Positions 1 through 5,927 of a stretch of DNA of 22,647 nt are shown one piece after another (the first letter of the stretch is position 1; every line of letters begins with the position of its first letter). The position numbers and the translations under genes were made by a program. The notes under the pieces were generated by a model. It did not search any database, was not told the origin of the DNA, and saw nothing but the letters and a program-made list of their open reading frames with translations. Source of the DNA: an uncultured Clostridia bacterium (GTDB lineage: Bacteria; Bacillota; Clostridia; Christensenellales; Aristaeellaceae); contig CAKTUU010000034.1 in NCBI GenBank assembly GCA_934621505.1, forward strand, positions 1 through 22,647, written 5' to 3'.

Positions 1-43
1 TTCGGCTTTGCCGAAAACATTCCTCCAGTCCTTCGTCAGAAAA

Positions 44-67
44 GATCGTCGTCAGACGAGCTTTTTT
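44..67 (+). terminator. Possible intrinsic terminator
   Basis: A short stem TCGTC (46-50) / GACGA (55-59) with loop GTCA is followed by six T residues at 62-67. It could end transcription of a gene lying left of the window. The stem is only 5 bp, so confidence is moderate. Confidence 0.45.
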
Positions 68-240
68 GACGGCCTGAATGGGGACGCCTCGGTGCGTCCC
101 CTTGTTAAGCGCTTATGCACCTATGGAGGGCAACCTGCGGTTACCGCTTGGATTAAGCTCAAGTTTGCCGCGATGAATCTCAAAAAAGCTGGAAATCCAC
201 AAGTGGATACGCTGGCACTTTTGTTTGCTTCTTTGACAGG

Positions 241-277
241 CGGATTGTTTGCCCTCGGGGACAAACGCCGTTTTTTT
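241..277 (+). terminator. Intrinsic terminator upstream of ybaB
   Basis: Stem elements CGG/CCG (241-243 with 268-270), GTTTG/CAAAC (247-251 with 262-266) and CCC/GGG (252-254 with 258-260) form an interrupted hairpin, followed directly by seven T residues at 271-277. It ends a transcript covering the preceding non-coding region and insulates the ybaB promoter that begins four bases later. Confidence 0.7.
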
Positions 278-280
278 GCA

Positions 281-309
281 TTGCTTTTTTGCTGAAAAAA
301 CGGTATGAT
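281..309 (+). promoter_or_regulatory. Sigma-A-type promoter for ybaB-recR
   Basis: TTGCTT (281-286) and TATGAT (304-309) are separated by 17 bases. A small inverted repeat GATACC/GGTATC (307-322, loop AGAT) overlaps the -10 box and the expected start site, so it could be an operator or the first hairpin of the transcript. The role of the repeat is inference. Confidence 0.7.
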
Positions 310-394
310 ACCAGATGGTATCGAAATTTTCCCGCGCTGGCAAAGGGCAAACCGGGCCGGCGTTACGCAATCATCACGAGAGGGTGTAGGAACA

Positions 395-745
395 ATGGCG
401 AAGAATCATTTTAACGGTTTTGGCGGTGGCTTCCCCGGCGGCGGAAACATGCAGCAGCTGATGCGTCAGGCTCAGAAACTGCAGGAGCAGATGACAAAGG
501 CTCAGGAGGAGCTGGAGGAGCGGGAGTACACGGCCCAGGCGGGCGGCGGCATGGTCACCGTTACCGTTACCGGCAAAAACGTGGTCAAATCCCTGGTGAT
601 TAAGCCTGAGTGCGTGGACCCGGACGATGTGGACATGCTTCAGGACATGATTCTGGCCGCCGTCAACGAGGCCCTGCGCACGGCCGACGAAACCCGTACC
701 AACGAAATGTCCAAGCTGGCCCCCGGCATGGGAGGCATGTTCTAA
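395..745 (+). CDS. ybaB: YbaB/EbfC family nucleoid-associated protein
   Basis: A 116-residue protein of the YbaB/EbfC DNA-binding family, whose small dimers bind DNA and are almost always encoded next to recR. The N-terminus is rich in Gly, Phe and Asn. A helix with the family pattern MRQAQKLQEQM and a Glu-rich continuation follows, then the beta hairpin GGGMVTVTVTGKNVVKSLVI and a C-terminal helix with MILAAVNEAL. The ATG at 395 is chosen because it gives the usual family start (MAKNHF); a purine-rich site (GAGAGGG) lies about ten bases upstream. An in-frame ATG at 305 would sit on the -10 box and add an untypical leader. recR follows after 3 bases, so the two are co-transcribed from the promoter at 281-309. 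Confidence 0.93.
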   Translation: MAKNHFNGFGGGFPGGGNMQQLMRQAQKLQEQMTKAQEELEEREYTAQAGGGMVTVTVTGKNVVKSLVIKPECVDPDDVDMLQDMILAAVNEALRTADETRTNEMSKLAPGMGGMF

Positions 746-748
746 TCC

Positions 749-1348
749 ATGGCCCAACAGCTTGAACCCATCGCGCGCATGGTGGCCCAGCTGTCCCGTC
801 TGCCGGGCATCGGGCAAAAAAGCGCCCAGCGGCTGGCCTACCACATTATCGGCATGCCGCTGGAGGATGTGCGCGAACTGGCGGGCGCTTTGTATCAGGG
901 ACGCAAGGCCATTCGCTACTGCCGGGTATGCGGCAATTACGCCACGGACGACCTGTGCGATATCTGCGCCGATTCCCGGCGGCACAACGGGCAGATCTGC
1001 GTGGTGCGCGATCCCAGAGATGTGGCGGCCGTTGAACGAATGCACGATTTTGAGGGCACCTATCATGTGCTGCACGGCACCCTGTCGCCCATGGACGGCA
1101 TCGGCCCGGAGGATATTCATATCCGGGAGCTGCTCAGCCGTTTGGCGGACGGCAGCGTCAAGGAAGTCATTCTGGCCACCAACCCGGACATCGAGGGCGA
1201 GGCCACGGCCTCCTATATCGCCCGGCTGATTAAGCCCATGGGGGTGCTGGTCACCCGCATCGCTCATGGCGTGCCGGTGGGCAGCGATTTGGAATACGCC
1301 GACGAAATTACCCTGTCCAAAGCCATGGAGGGCCGTCGGGAAATGTAA
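749..1348 (+). CDS. recR: Recombination mediator protein RecR
   Basis: A 199-residue RecR, the expected length. With RecO and RecF it loads RecA on gapped single-stranded DNA in the cytoplasm. Domains in order: helix-hairpin-helix (LPGIGQKSAQRLAYHII, residues 18-34); a four-cysteine zinc finger (C58, C61, C70, C73; CRVCGNYATDDLCDIC); a Toprim domain from about residue 82 (ICVVRDPRDVAAVE) to about 165, including ATNPDIEGEATASYIARL; and the C-terminal segment with RIAHGVPVGSDLEYADE. The start follows the ybaB stop by 3 bases, and GGGAGG at 730-735 inside the ybaB end can serve as its ribosome site. A strong stem-loop lies just after the stop. All key residues are present. Confidence 0.97.
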   Translation: MAQQLEPIARMVAQLSRLPGIGQKSAQRLAYHIIGMPLEDVRELAGALYQGRKAIRYCRVCGNYATDDLCDICADSRRHNGQICVVRDPRDVAAVERMHDFEGTYHVLHGTLSPMDGIGPEDIHIRELLSRLADGSVKEVILATNPDIEGEATASYIARLIKPMGVLVTRIAHGVPVGSDLEYADEITLSKAMEGRREM

Positions 1349-1353
1349 TACTG

Positions 1354-1381
1354 TTTGGCCGCGCTCAGCGCGGCCAAATTT
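1354..1381 (+). terminator. Hairpin after recR, probable terminator
   Basis: A perfect 11-bp stem, TTTGGCCGCGC (1354-1364) with GCGCGGCCAAA (1368-1378), has a TCA loop and a short TTT tail. The T tract is short, so termination may be partial and rmuC, 27 bases further on, may receive read-through. Confidence 0.65.
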
Positions 1382-1407
1382 GACTGTACGAAAGGAAGCT
1401 GCGACAG

Positions 1408-2736
1408 ATGTTAACGCCTGTTCAATGGCTTTTTGCGGGACTGCTGGTTCTGTGCCTTTTGCTGCTGGCCGTGCTGATTGCGCTGGTATCAGCAGGCAAC
1501 CGCCGAGCCAGGCGCATTCCCCGGCGCATTTTGGACGAGCTGGGCAAGCTGGAGGACGATCTGGCGGACCAGGACGCGCGCCAGCGGGAGGAGCTGACCC
1601 GCAACCTGTACCAGATGAACGAAAGTCTGGTCAACACCTTTGGCAGCGTCAGCCGGGGCCATGCCGATCAGGTAAACGCGCTGATCCGTCAAAGTCACGA
1701 AAACAATCAGTCCTTTGACCTGCGCCAGCAGGAAATGCAGCGCATGCTGGACGAACGCCTGCGCCGCATGGAGGGCCGCATGGAAACCCTGCGCCAGTCC
1801 ACAGAGGAAAACCTGCGCCTGCTGCGGGAGGATAACGACCAGAAGCTGTCTGAGATGCGCCGCACCGTGGATGAAAAGCTGAACGACACGCTGGAAAAAC
1901 GCCTGAGCGCCAGCTTTTCTCAGGTAAGCGAACGGCTGGAGCAGGTGTACCGTTCTTTAGGGGAAATGCACACCCTGGCCAGCGGCGTGGGCGATTTGAA
2001 GCGCATGCTGGGCAATGTGAAAACCCGGGGCGTCTGGGGTGAAATTCAACTGGGCGCGCTGTTGGAACAGGCCCTGACCGATACCCAGTACCAGCGCAAT
2101 GTGGCGGTGGTGCCCGGCAGCGGCGAGCGGGTGGAGTTTGCGGTCTGCCTGCCCGGCCGAGAGGGCGGCGTGGTGTACCTGCCCATTGACAGCAAGTTTC
2201 CCCAGGAGGATTATGCGCGCCTGACGGAGGCCAGCGACCGGGGCGACGCCGCCGCGGTGGAGGCGGCCCAAAAGGCGCTGATGAACGCTGTGCGCACCGA
2301 GGCCAGACGCATTGGCAAATACATTGCTCCGCCCCATACCACCGACTTTGCGGTGATGTTTTTGCCGCTGGAAAGCCTTTACGCCGAGGTAATGCGCCAC
2401 AGTCAGGCGGTGGAGAGCATCCAGCGCGAGCAGCGGGTGCTGATTTCCGGTCCCAGTACGCTGCTGGCATTGCTGAACAGTCTGCAAATGGGCTTCCGCA
2501 CCCTGGCCATTGAGCAGCGGTCCGCCGAGGTTTGGAAGCTGCTGGGCGCTGTCAAGGGCGATTTTGGCAGCTTTGCCGCCCTGCTGCAAAAAACCCAGGA
2601 AAAACTGCAGCAGGCCACGGACAGCATCGATACCGCTTTTGTGAAAACCCGCACCATTGAAAAACGCCTGCGCCGGGTGGAAACCCTGGATGGTGACGAC
2701 GCGCGGCGCTGGCTGACGGAGGACGGCGACGCTTAA
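1408..2736 (+). CDS. rmuC: DNA recombination protein RmuC
   Basis: A 442-residue RmuC family protein. RmuC limits rearrangements at inverted repeats and has a PD-(D/E)XK nuclease-like fold; the precise biochemical role is still uncertain in the family. Residues 7-29 form a strongly hydrophobic N-terminal anchor, residues about 45-190 a charged coiled coil rich in Arg, Glu and Gln, and the conserved C-terminal domain begins near residue 207 (GVWGEIQLGALLEQAL). Further family blocks are LPIDSKFPQEDY (near residue 258), YIAPPHTTDFAVMFLP and SPSTLLALLNSLQMGF (here GPSTLLALLNSLQMGF). The ATG at 1408 directly precedes the anchor and has AAGGAAG upstream. It sits behind the recR hairpin, so it may be a separate or partly coupled unit of the same repair block. 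Confidence 0.93.
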   Translation: MLTPVQWLFAGLLVLCLLLLAVLIALVSAGNRRARRIPRRILDELGKLEDDLADQDARQREELTRNLYQMNESLVNTFGSVSRGHADQVNALIRQSHENNQSFDLRQQEMQRMLDERLRRMEGRMETLRQSTEENLRLLREDNDQKLSEMRRTVDEKLNDTLEKRLSASFSQVSERLEQVYRSLGEMHTLASGVGDLKRMLGNVKTRGVWGEIQLGALLEQALTDTQYQRNVAVVPGSGERVEFAVCLPGREGGVVYLPIDSKFPQEDYARLTEASDRGDAAAVEAAQKALMNAVRTEARRIGKYIAPPHTTDFAVMFLPLESLYAEVMRHSQAVESIQREQRVLISGPSTLLALLNSLQMGFRTLAIEQRSAEVWKLLGAVKGDFGSFAALLQKTQEKLQQATDSIDTAFVKTRTIEKRLRRVETLDGDDARRWLTEDGDA

Positions 2737-2792
2737 GGGAAGCATGCTTGCAAACCTTTGGCCCAGGTATGGCTTTTTTGCAAAATCTGTCG

Positions 2793-2798
2793 TATACT
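2793..2798 (+). promoter_or_regulatory. Possible -10 box for the small membrane gene
   Basis: TATACT lies about 28 bases before the chosen GTG start at 2826. The hexamer 17 bases upstream (TGGCTT, 2770-2775) is a poor -35, so this is only a candidate promoter. Confidence 0.35.
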
Positions 2799-2825
2799 GA
2801 TAGCGGAAAGCAAGGAGGTTGTGCC

Positions 2826-3029
2826 GTGCAGAATGATCCGAATCCATACGATCCTAATCCCTATGACCGCAGACCGCAGCAGCCGCCCCGGCGTCCCCGC
2901 AAAAAAAGCCGTTTCCGCCGGTTTGTACGCGGTTATTTGATGACGGTGGGCTCGCTGACCACGCTGTATGTGCTGGCCCGTCTGGTGGTGGCGCTGTTTG
3001 TGGAAATGGGCAAATGGATGCCCCAATAA
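2826..3029 (+). CDS. Small proline-rich single-pass membrane protein
   Basis: A 67-residue protein of unknown function. The N-terminal half is hydrophilic and proline-rich, with the short repeat NPYD twice (PNPYDPNPYDRR), then PPRRPRKKSRFRR. A single hydrophobic segment follows (about residues 38-60, with VGSLTTLYVLARLVVALFVE). The basic stretch before it predicts a cytoplasmic N-terminus. GTG at 2826 is preferred because AAGGAGG (2812-2818) sits 7 bases before it; an in-frame start further upstream would overlap the possible promoter. The next gene begins 15 bases after the stop, so the two are probably co-transcribed and may act together at the membrane. I do not recognise a family. Confidence 0.7.
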   Translation: MQNDPNPYDPNPYDRRPQQPPRRPRKKSRFRRFVRGYLMTVGSLTTLYVLARLVVALFVEMGKWMPQ

Positions 3030-3044
3030 CAGGAGGACATTTTT

Positions 3045-3680
3045 TTGAAGAAATTTTTCAAGGGATTATTTCGCCTGATCCTCTGCCTTGCGCTGGTGTT
3101 TGTGCTGGTTCGCTTCGGACCCTATTTGTGGGAGCGCATGTTTGGCGGATCCAACACCCAGTGGATCAGCCAGCGTTTTTCCGAAACCCTGCGGGAGAAA
3201 AATGAACTGGTAGTGTATGAAATTGAAACCACCGGCCAGGAAACCGTCTCGCAGGAAGCCTGGCTGCTGGGCACCGTGCAAAAGGTGGAAATGCCCTATA
3301 CCTTCCGCATGAGCTTTACGGTGGATTTAAGCCGCGCTCAGGTCGTCGCCAATGGCAACACCATTGAGGTGCATGTTCCCTCTCCACAGCCCGGCTACCA
3401 AAAGCTGATTGTGGATGAAAGCAAGGTAAAAAAATACGACTGGTTTTACCGGCTGACCACCGAGCGGTACGCCGCCATCAAGCAGGAGGTGGAGGACCGC
3501 CTGTTTGACGAATACAGCCAGAACGAAACCTACCGGCAAAACGCCTGGAACACGGCTGTGCATAATTTGGAGAGCATGTTTGGTTCCGTTGCGGAGCAAA
3601 GCAGGCTGGGCAATACCTGTCAGCTGAAAATTGTGCAGGACGACAACGCGGGCCAGCCGGAGGTTACCCCACAACCCTGA
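3045..3680 (+). CDS. DUF4230-type membrane-anchored protein
   Basis: A 211-residue protein that resembles the DUF4230 family, of unknown function. A basic start (KKFFKGLFR) leads into one hydrophobic segment (about residues 8-25, LILCLALVFVLVRFGPYL), and the rest is probably outside the membrane. Recognisable blocks are LREKNELVVYEIETTGQE, a beta-rich section (MPYTFRMSFTVDLSRAQV, IEVHVPSPQP) and a charged helical section (YAAIKQEVEDRLFDEYSQN). The start is TTG at 3045: AGGAGG at 3031-3036 is 8 bases away and no ATG alternative is near. It follows the small proline-rich membrane gene by 15 bases. Family assignment rests on pattern recall, so it should be tested by profile search. Confidence 0.7.
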   Translation: MKKFFKGLFRLILCLALVFVLVRFGPYLWERMFGGSNTQWISQRFSETLREKNELVVYEIETTGQETVSQEAWLLGTVQKVEMPYTFRMSFTVDLSRAQVVANGNTIEVHVPSPQPGYQKLIVDESKVKKYDWFYRLTTERYAAIKQEVEDRLFDEYSQNETYRQNAWNTAVHNLESMFGSVAEQSRLGNTCQLKIVQDDNAGQPEVTPQP

Positions 3681-3730
3681 TGGATTTATATGGTAATCCA
3701 TAACGCAATACAGAAAGGATGACTTTTTCC

Positions 3731-4390
3731 ATGACGAAACAGCAGCTTGCCGCAATGATTGACCATACCCTGCTAAAGGCCACCGCTACCCCGGACCAGA
3801 TTCGGGATTTGTGCAAGACCGCCCTGGAACTGGGCACGGCCAGCGTGTGCGTAAACCCCTGCAACGTGGCTTTGGCCGCTCAGCTTTTGAAAGGAAGCCA
3901 GGTAAAGGTCTGCACCGTTATCGGCTTTCCTTTGGGAGCCAACACCACCGCCGTAAAGGCCTTTGAAACCAGGGACGCCATTTCCAACGGCGCAGAGGAA
4001 GTGGACATGGTCATCAACATCGGCGCGCTGAAGTGCCGCGACCTGGCCCTGCTGGAAAGCGACATCCGCGGGGTGGTGGAGGCGGCCAACGGCACCCTGG
4101 TGAAGGTCATCATTGAATGCTGCTACCTGACCGACGAGGAAAAGCAACTGGCCTGCCAGGCCTGCGTCAACGCGGGCGCGGACTATGTGAAAACCAGCAC
4201 TGGCTTTGGCACCGGCGGCGCTACCGTGGCGGATGTGCGCCTGATGAAAGCGGCCATTCCGGACACCATGAAGGTAAAGGCCGCCGGCGGCATGCACTCC
4301 TGGCAGGAGGCGCTGGATATGGTGGACGCGGGCGCAAGCCGTCTGGGCACCAGCTCCACCCTGGCTATTCTGGCTGGTGGACAGGAATAA
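3731..4390 (+). CDS. deoC: Deoxyribose-phosphate aldolase
   Basis: A 219-residue class I aldolase converting 2-deoxy-D-ribose 5-phosphate to glyceraldehyde 3-phosphate and acetaldehyde (EC 4.1.2.4), the last step of deoxynucleoside breakdown in the cytoplasm. The length is typical. Motifs in order: IDHTLLKATAT near the N-terminus, VCVNPCNV, VIGFPLGANTT, EEVDMVINIGALK with the proton-relay Asp (D92), KVIIECCYL, YVKTSTGFGTGGAT with the Schiff-base Lys (K154), and KVKAAGGMHS with the second active-site Lys (K183). ATG 3731 is preferred over ATG 3719, which overlaps the ribosome site (AAAGGA). No other deoxynucleoside-catabolism gene is adjacent. A strong bidirectional terminator follows. An inverted repeat ATGGATT/AATCCAT (3680-3701) lies in the upstream gap. 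Confidence 0.96.
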   Translation: MTKQQLAAMIDHTLLKATATPDQIRDLCKTALELGTASVCVNPCNVALAAQLLKGSQVKVCTVIGFPLGANTTAVKAFETRDAISNGAEEVDMVINIGALKCRDLALLESDIRGVVEAANGTLVKVIIECCYLTDEEKQLACQACVNAGADYVKTSTGFGTGGATVADVRLMKAAIPDTMKVKAAGGMHSWQEALDMVDAGASRLGTSSTLAILAGGQE

Positions 4391-4421
4391 AAAACATAGT
4401 GAAAGGGGCTGCCCCCAAGTG

Positions 4422-4466
4422 ATATATCCCCCAATGCTGGCCAACCAGTATTGGGGGATATATTTT
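4422..4466. terminator. Bidirectional intrinsic terminator after deoC
   Basis: A 19-bp stem pairs ATATATCCCCCAATGCTGG (4422-4440) with CCAGTATTGGGGGATATAT (4445-4463), with one G-T wobble and loop CCAA, then TTTT (4463-4466). On the opposite strand the stem ends in an A/T-rich stretch too. It separates deoC from the convergent spo0A remnant. Confidence 0.9.
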
Positions 4467-4491
4467 GAGCGTCTGCCCAAAAAATTTTCAG

Positions 4492-4674
4492 CTAATCCTG
4501 ATCACGGGACAGATACTCCACAATGGTGGCGATCAGCTCGTTATTGGTGGGCTTGTCATAAGCGCTGACAACGCAGCGGCCAAAGAAGGCTTCCACAGCG
4601 CCGGGCTTTTGGCGGCTCCAGGCCAGGGTAATGGCGTGGCGGATGCCGCGCTGAATCGAGGAGAGGGGCACATG
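4492..4674 (-). pseudogene. Truncated 3' end of a Spo0A-type response regulator
   Basis: The minus strand encodes about 60 residues matching the end of the Spo0A C-terminal DNA-binding domain: HVPLSSIQRGIRHAITLAW, then SRQKPGAVEAFFG, then YDKPTNNELIATIVEYL and a TAG stop. The RxxRHAIxxAW and KPTNxExIA patterns are typical of Spo0A, the master regulator of sporulation entry. The receiver domain, linker and first half of the effector domain are absent. The frame stays open to about 4747, but the residues before HVPLS show no family resemblance, and there is no ATG with a ribosome site; a GTG at 4671 has only a poor one. The upstream boundary abuts the stop of the next minus-strand gene. A deletion or recombination remnant is the best reading; a functional copy may exist elsewhere. 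Confidence 0.75.
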
Positions 4675-4738
4675 TGCGGAATCAGCAGTCCTCTGATTTT
4701 TGTTCCGAAATTGGCTTTCTTGCGCAGCAAGGCTTTGC

Positions 4739-5452
4739 TTACATTCTTGGCTGAATTACGCTGGCGTCCGCGCCTAAAATGCCCACCATTTGATCGGTTA
4801 ACACAAACGCGTTTTCCTGCCAGGTCAGCGTGTTTAGGAAATAGCCCAGCGCATCGGCGTTATACTGCCCGGCAATTTTTTGGTAGGCCAGCAGAGACGA
4901 CTGACCGTTTCCGGAAAAATCCACAGGAAACAGGCCGCTAAGCGGGTTGACAAAGCCCGTGATTGGTTCCTTCAGAGTGCCGTCCTGGTTATAAATGGCG
5001 GTTAGATAATCGCTGCCCCGATCGCTGATGTCAATCAAATATTCCCGCTGGTTTTGGCGGCTATAGGCTTTGACCGTGTATCCGTCAAGATAAAAAACAT
5101 CGTATTGGTAAAGCTCCTGATAGTCCTGACTGGAAAAAATCTGTTGAAACTGATCCTCCAGGTATGCGTAAACAACCGCGTTCATAATCCCGCCGCTTCC
5201 GCCGGTGGGCAGCGTAACCAGAATATCCTTTTTGCCGGCGCCTGTCAGACTGGCCAGAGTCAGCGTGGGCGAATAGGCGATTTCATCCGGCAGGGGCAGG
5301 GTAACGGTCATGCAGGAACGTCCGTCCTGAACCACCAGTTGCAGCTGCTGCCAGGCGGCGGAGCCAGGCACCTGTGTGCCGGTTAAAAAAAGAGTATCCG
5401 GAATGCCGTCATAGGTCACGTCCCCCGTGATGGAAGTAATCAGCGTTGCCAT
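4739..5452 (-). CDS. VCBS/FG-GAP-repeat-like hypothetical protein
   Basis: A 237-residue protein without a visible signal peptide or membrane segment. It has spaced calcium-loop-like blocks typical of VCBS or FG-GAP propeller blades: GDVTYDGIPDTLFLTG (residues 10-25), LASLTGAGKKDILVTLP (66-82) and VDFSGNGQSSLLAYQKIAG (177-195). It also has the GGSGG turn near 84-88. It resembles proteins of similar size in Bacillus and Clostridium that are annotated only as VCBS repeat-containing; their role is not established. ATG at 5452 has AAAGGAG ten bases upstream. The stop touches the spo0A remnant. A 102-base gap with a terminator for the HMA gene lies upstream, so this gene probably has its own promoter, which I could not identify. 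Confidence 0.75.
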   Translation of the reverse strand: MATLITSITGDVTYDGIPDTLFLTGTQVPGSAAWQQLQLVVQDGRSCMTVTLPLPDEIAYSPTLTLASLTGAGKKDILVTLPTGGSGGIMNAVVYAYLEDQFQQIFSSQDYQELYQYDVFYLDGYTVKAYSRQNQREYLIDISDRGSDYLTAIYNQDGTLKEPITGFVNPLSGLFPVDFSGNGQSSLLAYQKIAGQYNADALGYFLNTLTWQENAFVLTDQMVGILGADASVIQPRM

Positions 5453-5512
5453 AGCGCGTCAGCTCCTTTCTGTAGTGCTTCAGTGTATGGCAAAGACCAC
5501 GCGGGCAGAACC

Positions 5513-5546
5513 AAAACCCGCCTGCCGCTTAACTCGCGGCAGGCGG
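5513..5546 (-). terminator. Intrinsic terminator after the HMA gene
   Basis: An 11-bp GC-rich stem, CCGCCTGCCGC (5518-5528) with GCGGCAGGCGG (5536-5546), has a 7-base loop. Read on the minus strand it is followed by one G and TTTT (5516-5513). It lies just after the HMA gene stop and before the VCBS-like gene. Confidence 0.8.
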
Positions 5547-5554
5547 TATGATGC

Positions 5555-5812
5555 TTATTTATGCAATCTGGCGAACAGTCCCTTTTTTTCGTAGGGCTGA
5601 CAGGAAAAGCCGGTCATTTGATAGCCGGTTTTTTCAATGGCGGCGCGCAGCGCCGATTCATCCAGCGGGGATTCGCACAGAATTTCGGTTTGCCCCTTGC
5701 TGTGAGTGGAGGAAACCTTTTTGACAGGAAAGGCCTGACGAATGGCGTCGTTAATATGACTTTCACACATGCCGCACATCATGCCGTCGATTTTTAAGGT
5801 GATTTGATACAT
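5555..5812 (-). CDS. Heavy-metal-associated (HMA) domain protein, CopZ-like
   Basis: An 85-residue single HMA domain with the metal-binding signature GMMCGMC (C13 and C16) after the first strand (MYQITLKIDG), as in soluble copper chaperones and the N-terminal domains of P-type ATPases. It probably binds Cu(I) or a similar soft metal in the cytoplasm. The usual beta-alpha-beta order continues with AFPVKKVSSTHSKGQTEI and IEKTGYQMTG. The C-terminal 12-15 residues (YEKKGLFARLHK) extend slightly beyond the domain. The ATG at 5812 follows GGAGG by 7-8 bases. It is transcribed alone from a strong promoter (5895-5923) through a palindromic leader and ends at its own terminator. No copper ATPase or metal regulator is adjacent, so the metal is inferred from the motif only. 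Confidence 0.88.
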   Translation of the reverse strand: MYQITLKIDGMMCGMCESHINDAIRQAFPVKKVSSTHSKGQTEILCESPLDESALRAAIEKTGYQMTGFSCQPYEKKGLFARLHK

Positions 5813-5841
5813 GCTTACGCCTCCGAAGTTAATAATAACTA

Positions 5842-5892
5842 ACTCATTCGTTAAAGAAACGCCGCCAGTTCAGCGGCTTTTCTTTAATGAGT
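5842..5892 (-). promoter_or_regulatory. Imperfect palindrome in the HMA gene leader
   Basis: Arms AAAGAAA/TTTCTTT (5853-5859 with 5879-5885) and GCCGC/GCGGC (5861-5865 with 5873-5877) flank a 7-base loop. An outer pair ACTCATT/AATGAGT (5842-5848 with 5886-5892) is offset by four extra bases (CGTT) in one arm. It covers the expected transcription start and the leader of the HMA gene. It could be an operator, an attenuator, or a terminator for the upstream secreted-protein gene. Confidence 0.6.
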
Positions 5893-5894
5893 TT

Positions 5895-5923
5895 TGTATA
5901 GCACAAGCGATGCGTTTTGTCAA
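5895..5923 (-). promoter_or_regulatory. Sigma-A-type promoter of the HMA gene
   Basis: On the minus strand TTGACA (5923-5918) and TATACA (5900-5895) are 17 bases apart, a near-consensus promoter. It begins only four bases after the stop of the upstream I42-like gene and fires directly into the palindromic leader. Confidence 0.85.
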
Positions 5924-5927
5924 GGAC

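Larger units (their letters stand above)
1..394. other. Non-coding left end with several hairpins
   Basis: No convincing gene lies in this stretch; open frames here lack ribosome sites and family resemblance. A 6-bp hairpin sits at 1-15 (TTCGGC/GCCGAA). An 8-bp hairpin is at 80-101 (GGGGACGC/GCGTCCCC, loop CTCGGT). Shorter ones are at 137-147 (GCGG TTA CCGC) and 195-208 (ATCCACAAGTGGAT). The segment closes with a strong terminator (241-277), followed by the ybaB promoter. I looked for the conserved cores of SRP RNA, RNase P RNA, tmRNA and T-box leaders and did not find them. It could be an unidentified small RNA or the 3' untranslated end of an upstream gene outside the window; in related genomes dnaX often precedes ybaB-recR. 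Confidence 0.6.

Noticed and set aside
80..240. SRP RNA, RNase P RNA or tmRNA in the left non-coding segment
   Set aside because: The conserved cores of these RNAs (for example the SRP GGAAG apical loop or the tmRNA T-arm end) are not present.
8..295. 95-codon open frame at the left end, plus strand
   Set aside because: It runs through three hairpins and a terminator with seven T residues, has no ribosome site, and its protein has no family-like pattern.
374..1267. 297-codon minus-strand frame opposite ybaB-recR
   Set aside because: It is antisense to two well-recognised genes; its His/Gly/Gln-rich composition is the mirror of GC-rich coding sequence.
2748..2825. Longer N-terminus for the small proline-rich membrane protein, starting at ATG 2748
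   Set aside because: This start lacks a ribosome site and overlaps a possible -10 box, while GTG 2826 has AAGGAGG at ideal distance.
1957..2847. Long minus-strand frame opposite rmuC
   Set aside because: Antisense shadow of a clear RmuC gene, without ribosome site or recognisable motifs.
4533..4730. 65-codon minus-strand frame with ATG over the spo0A remnant
   Set aside because: It uses a different frame from the Spo0A similarity and shows no family pattern; codon use is not coding-like.
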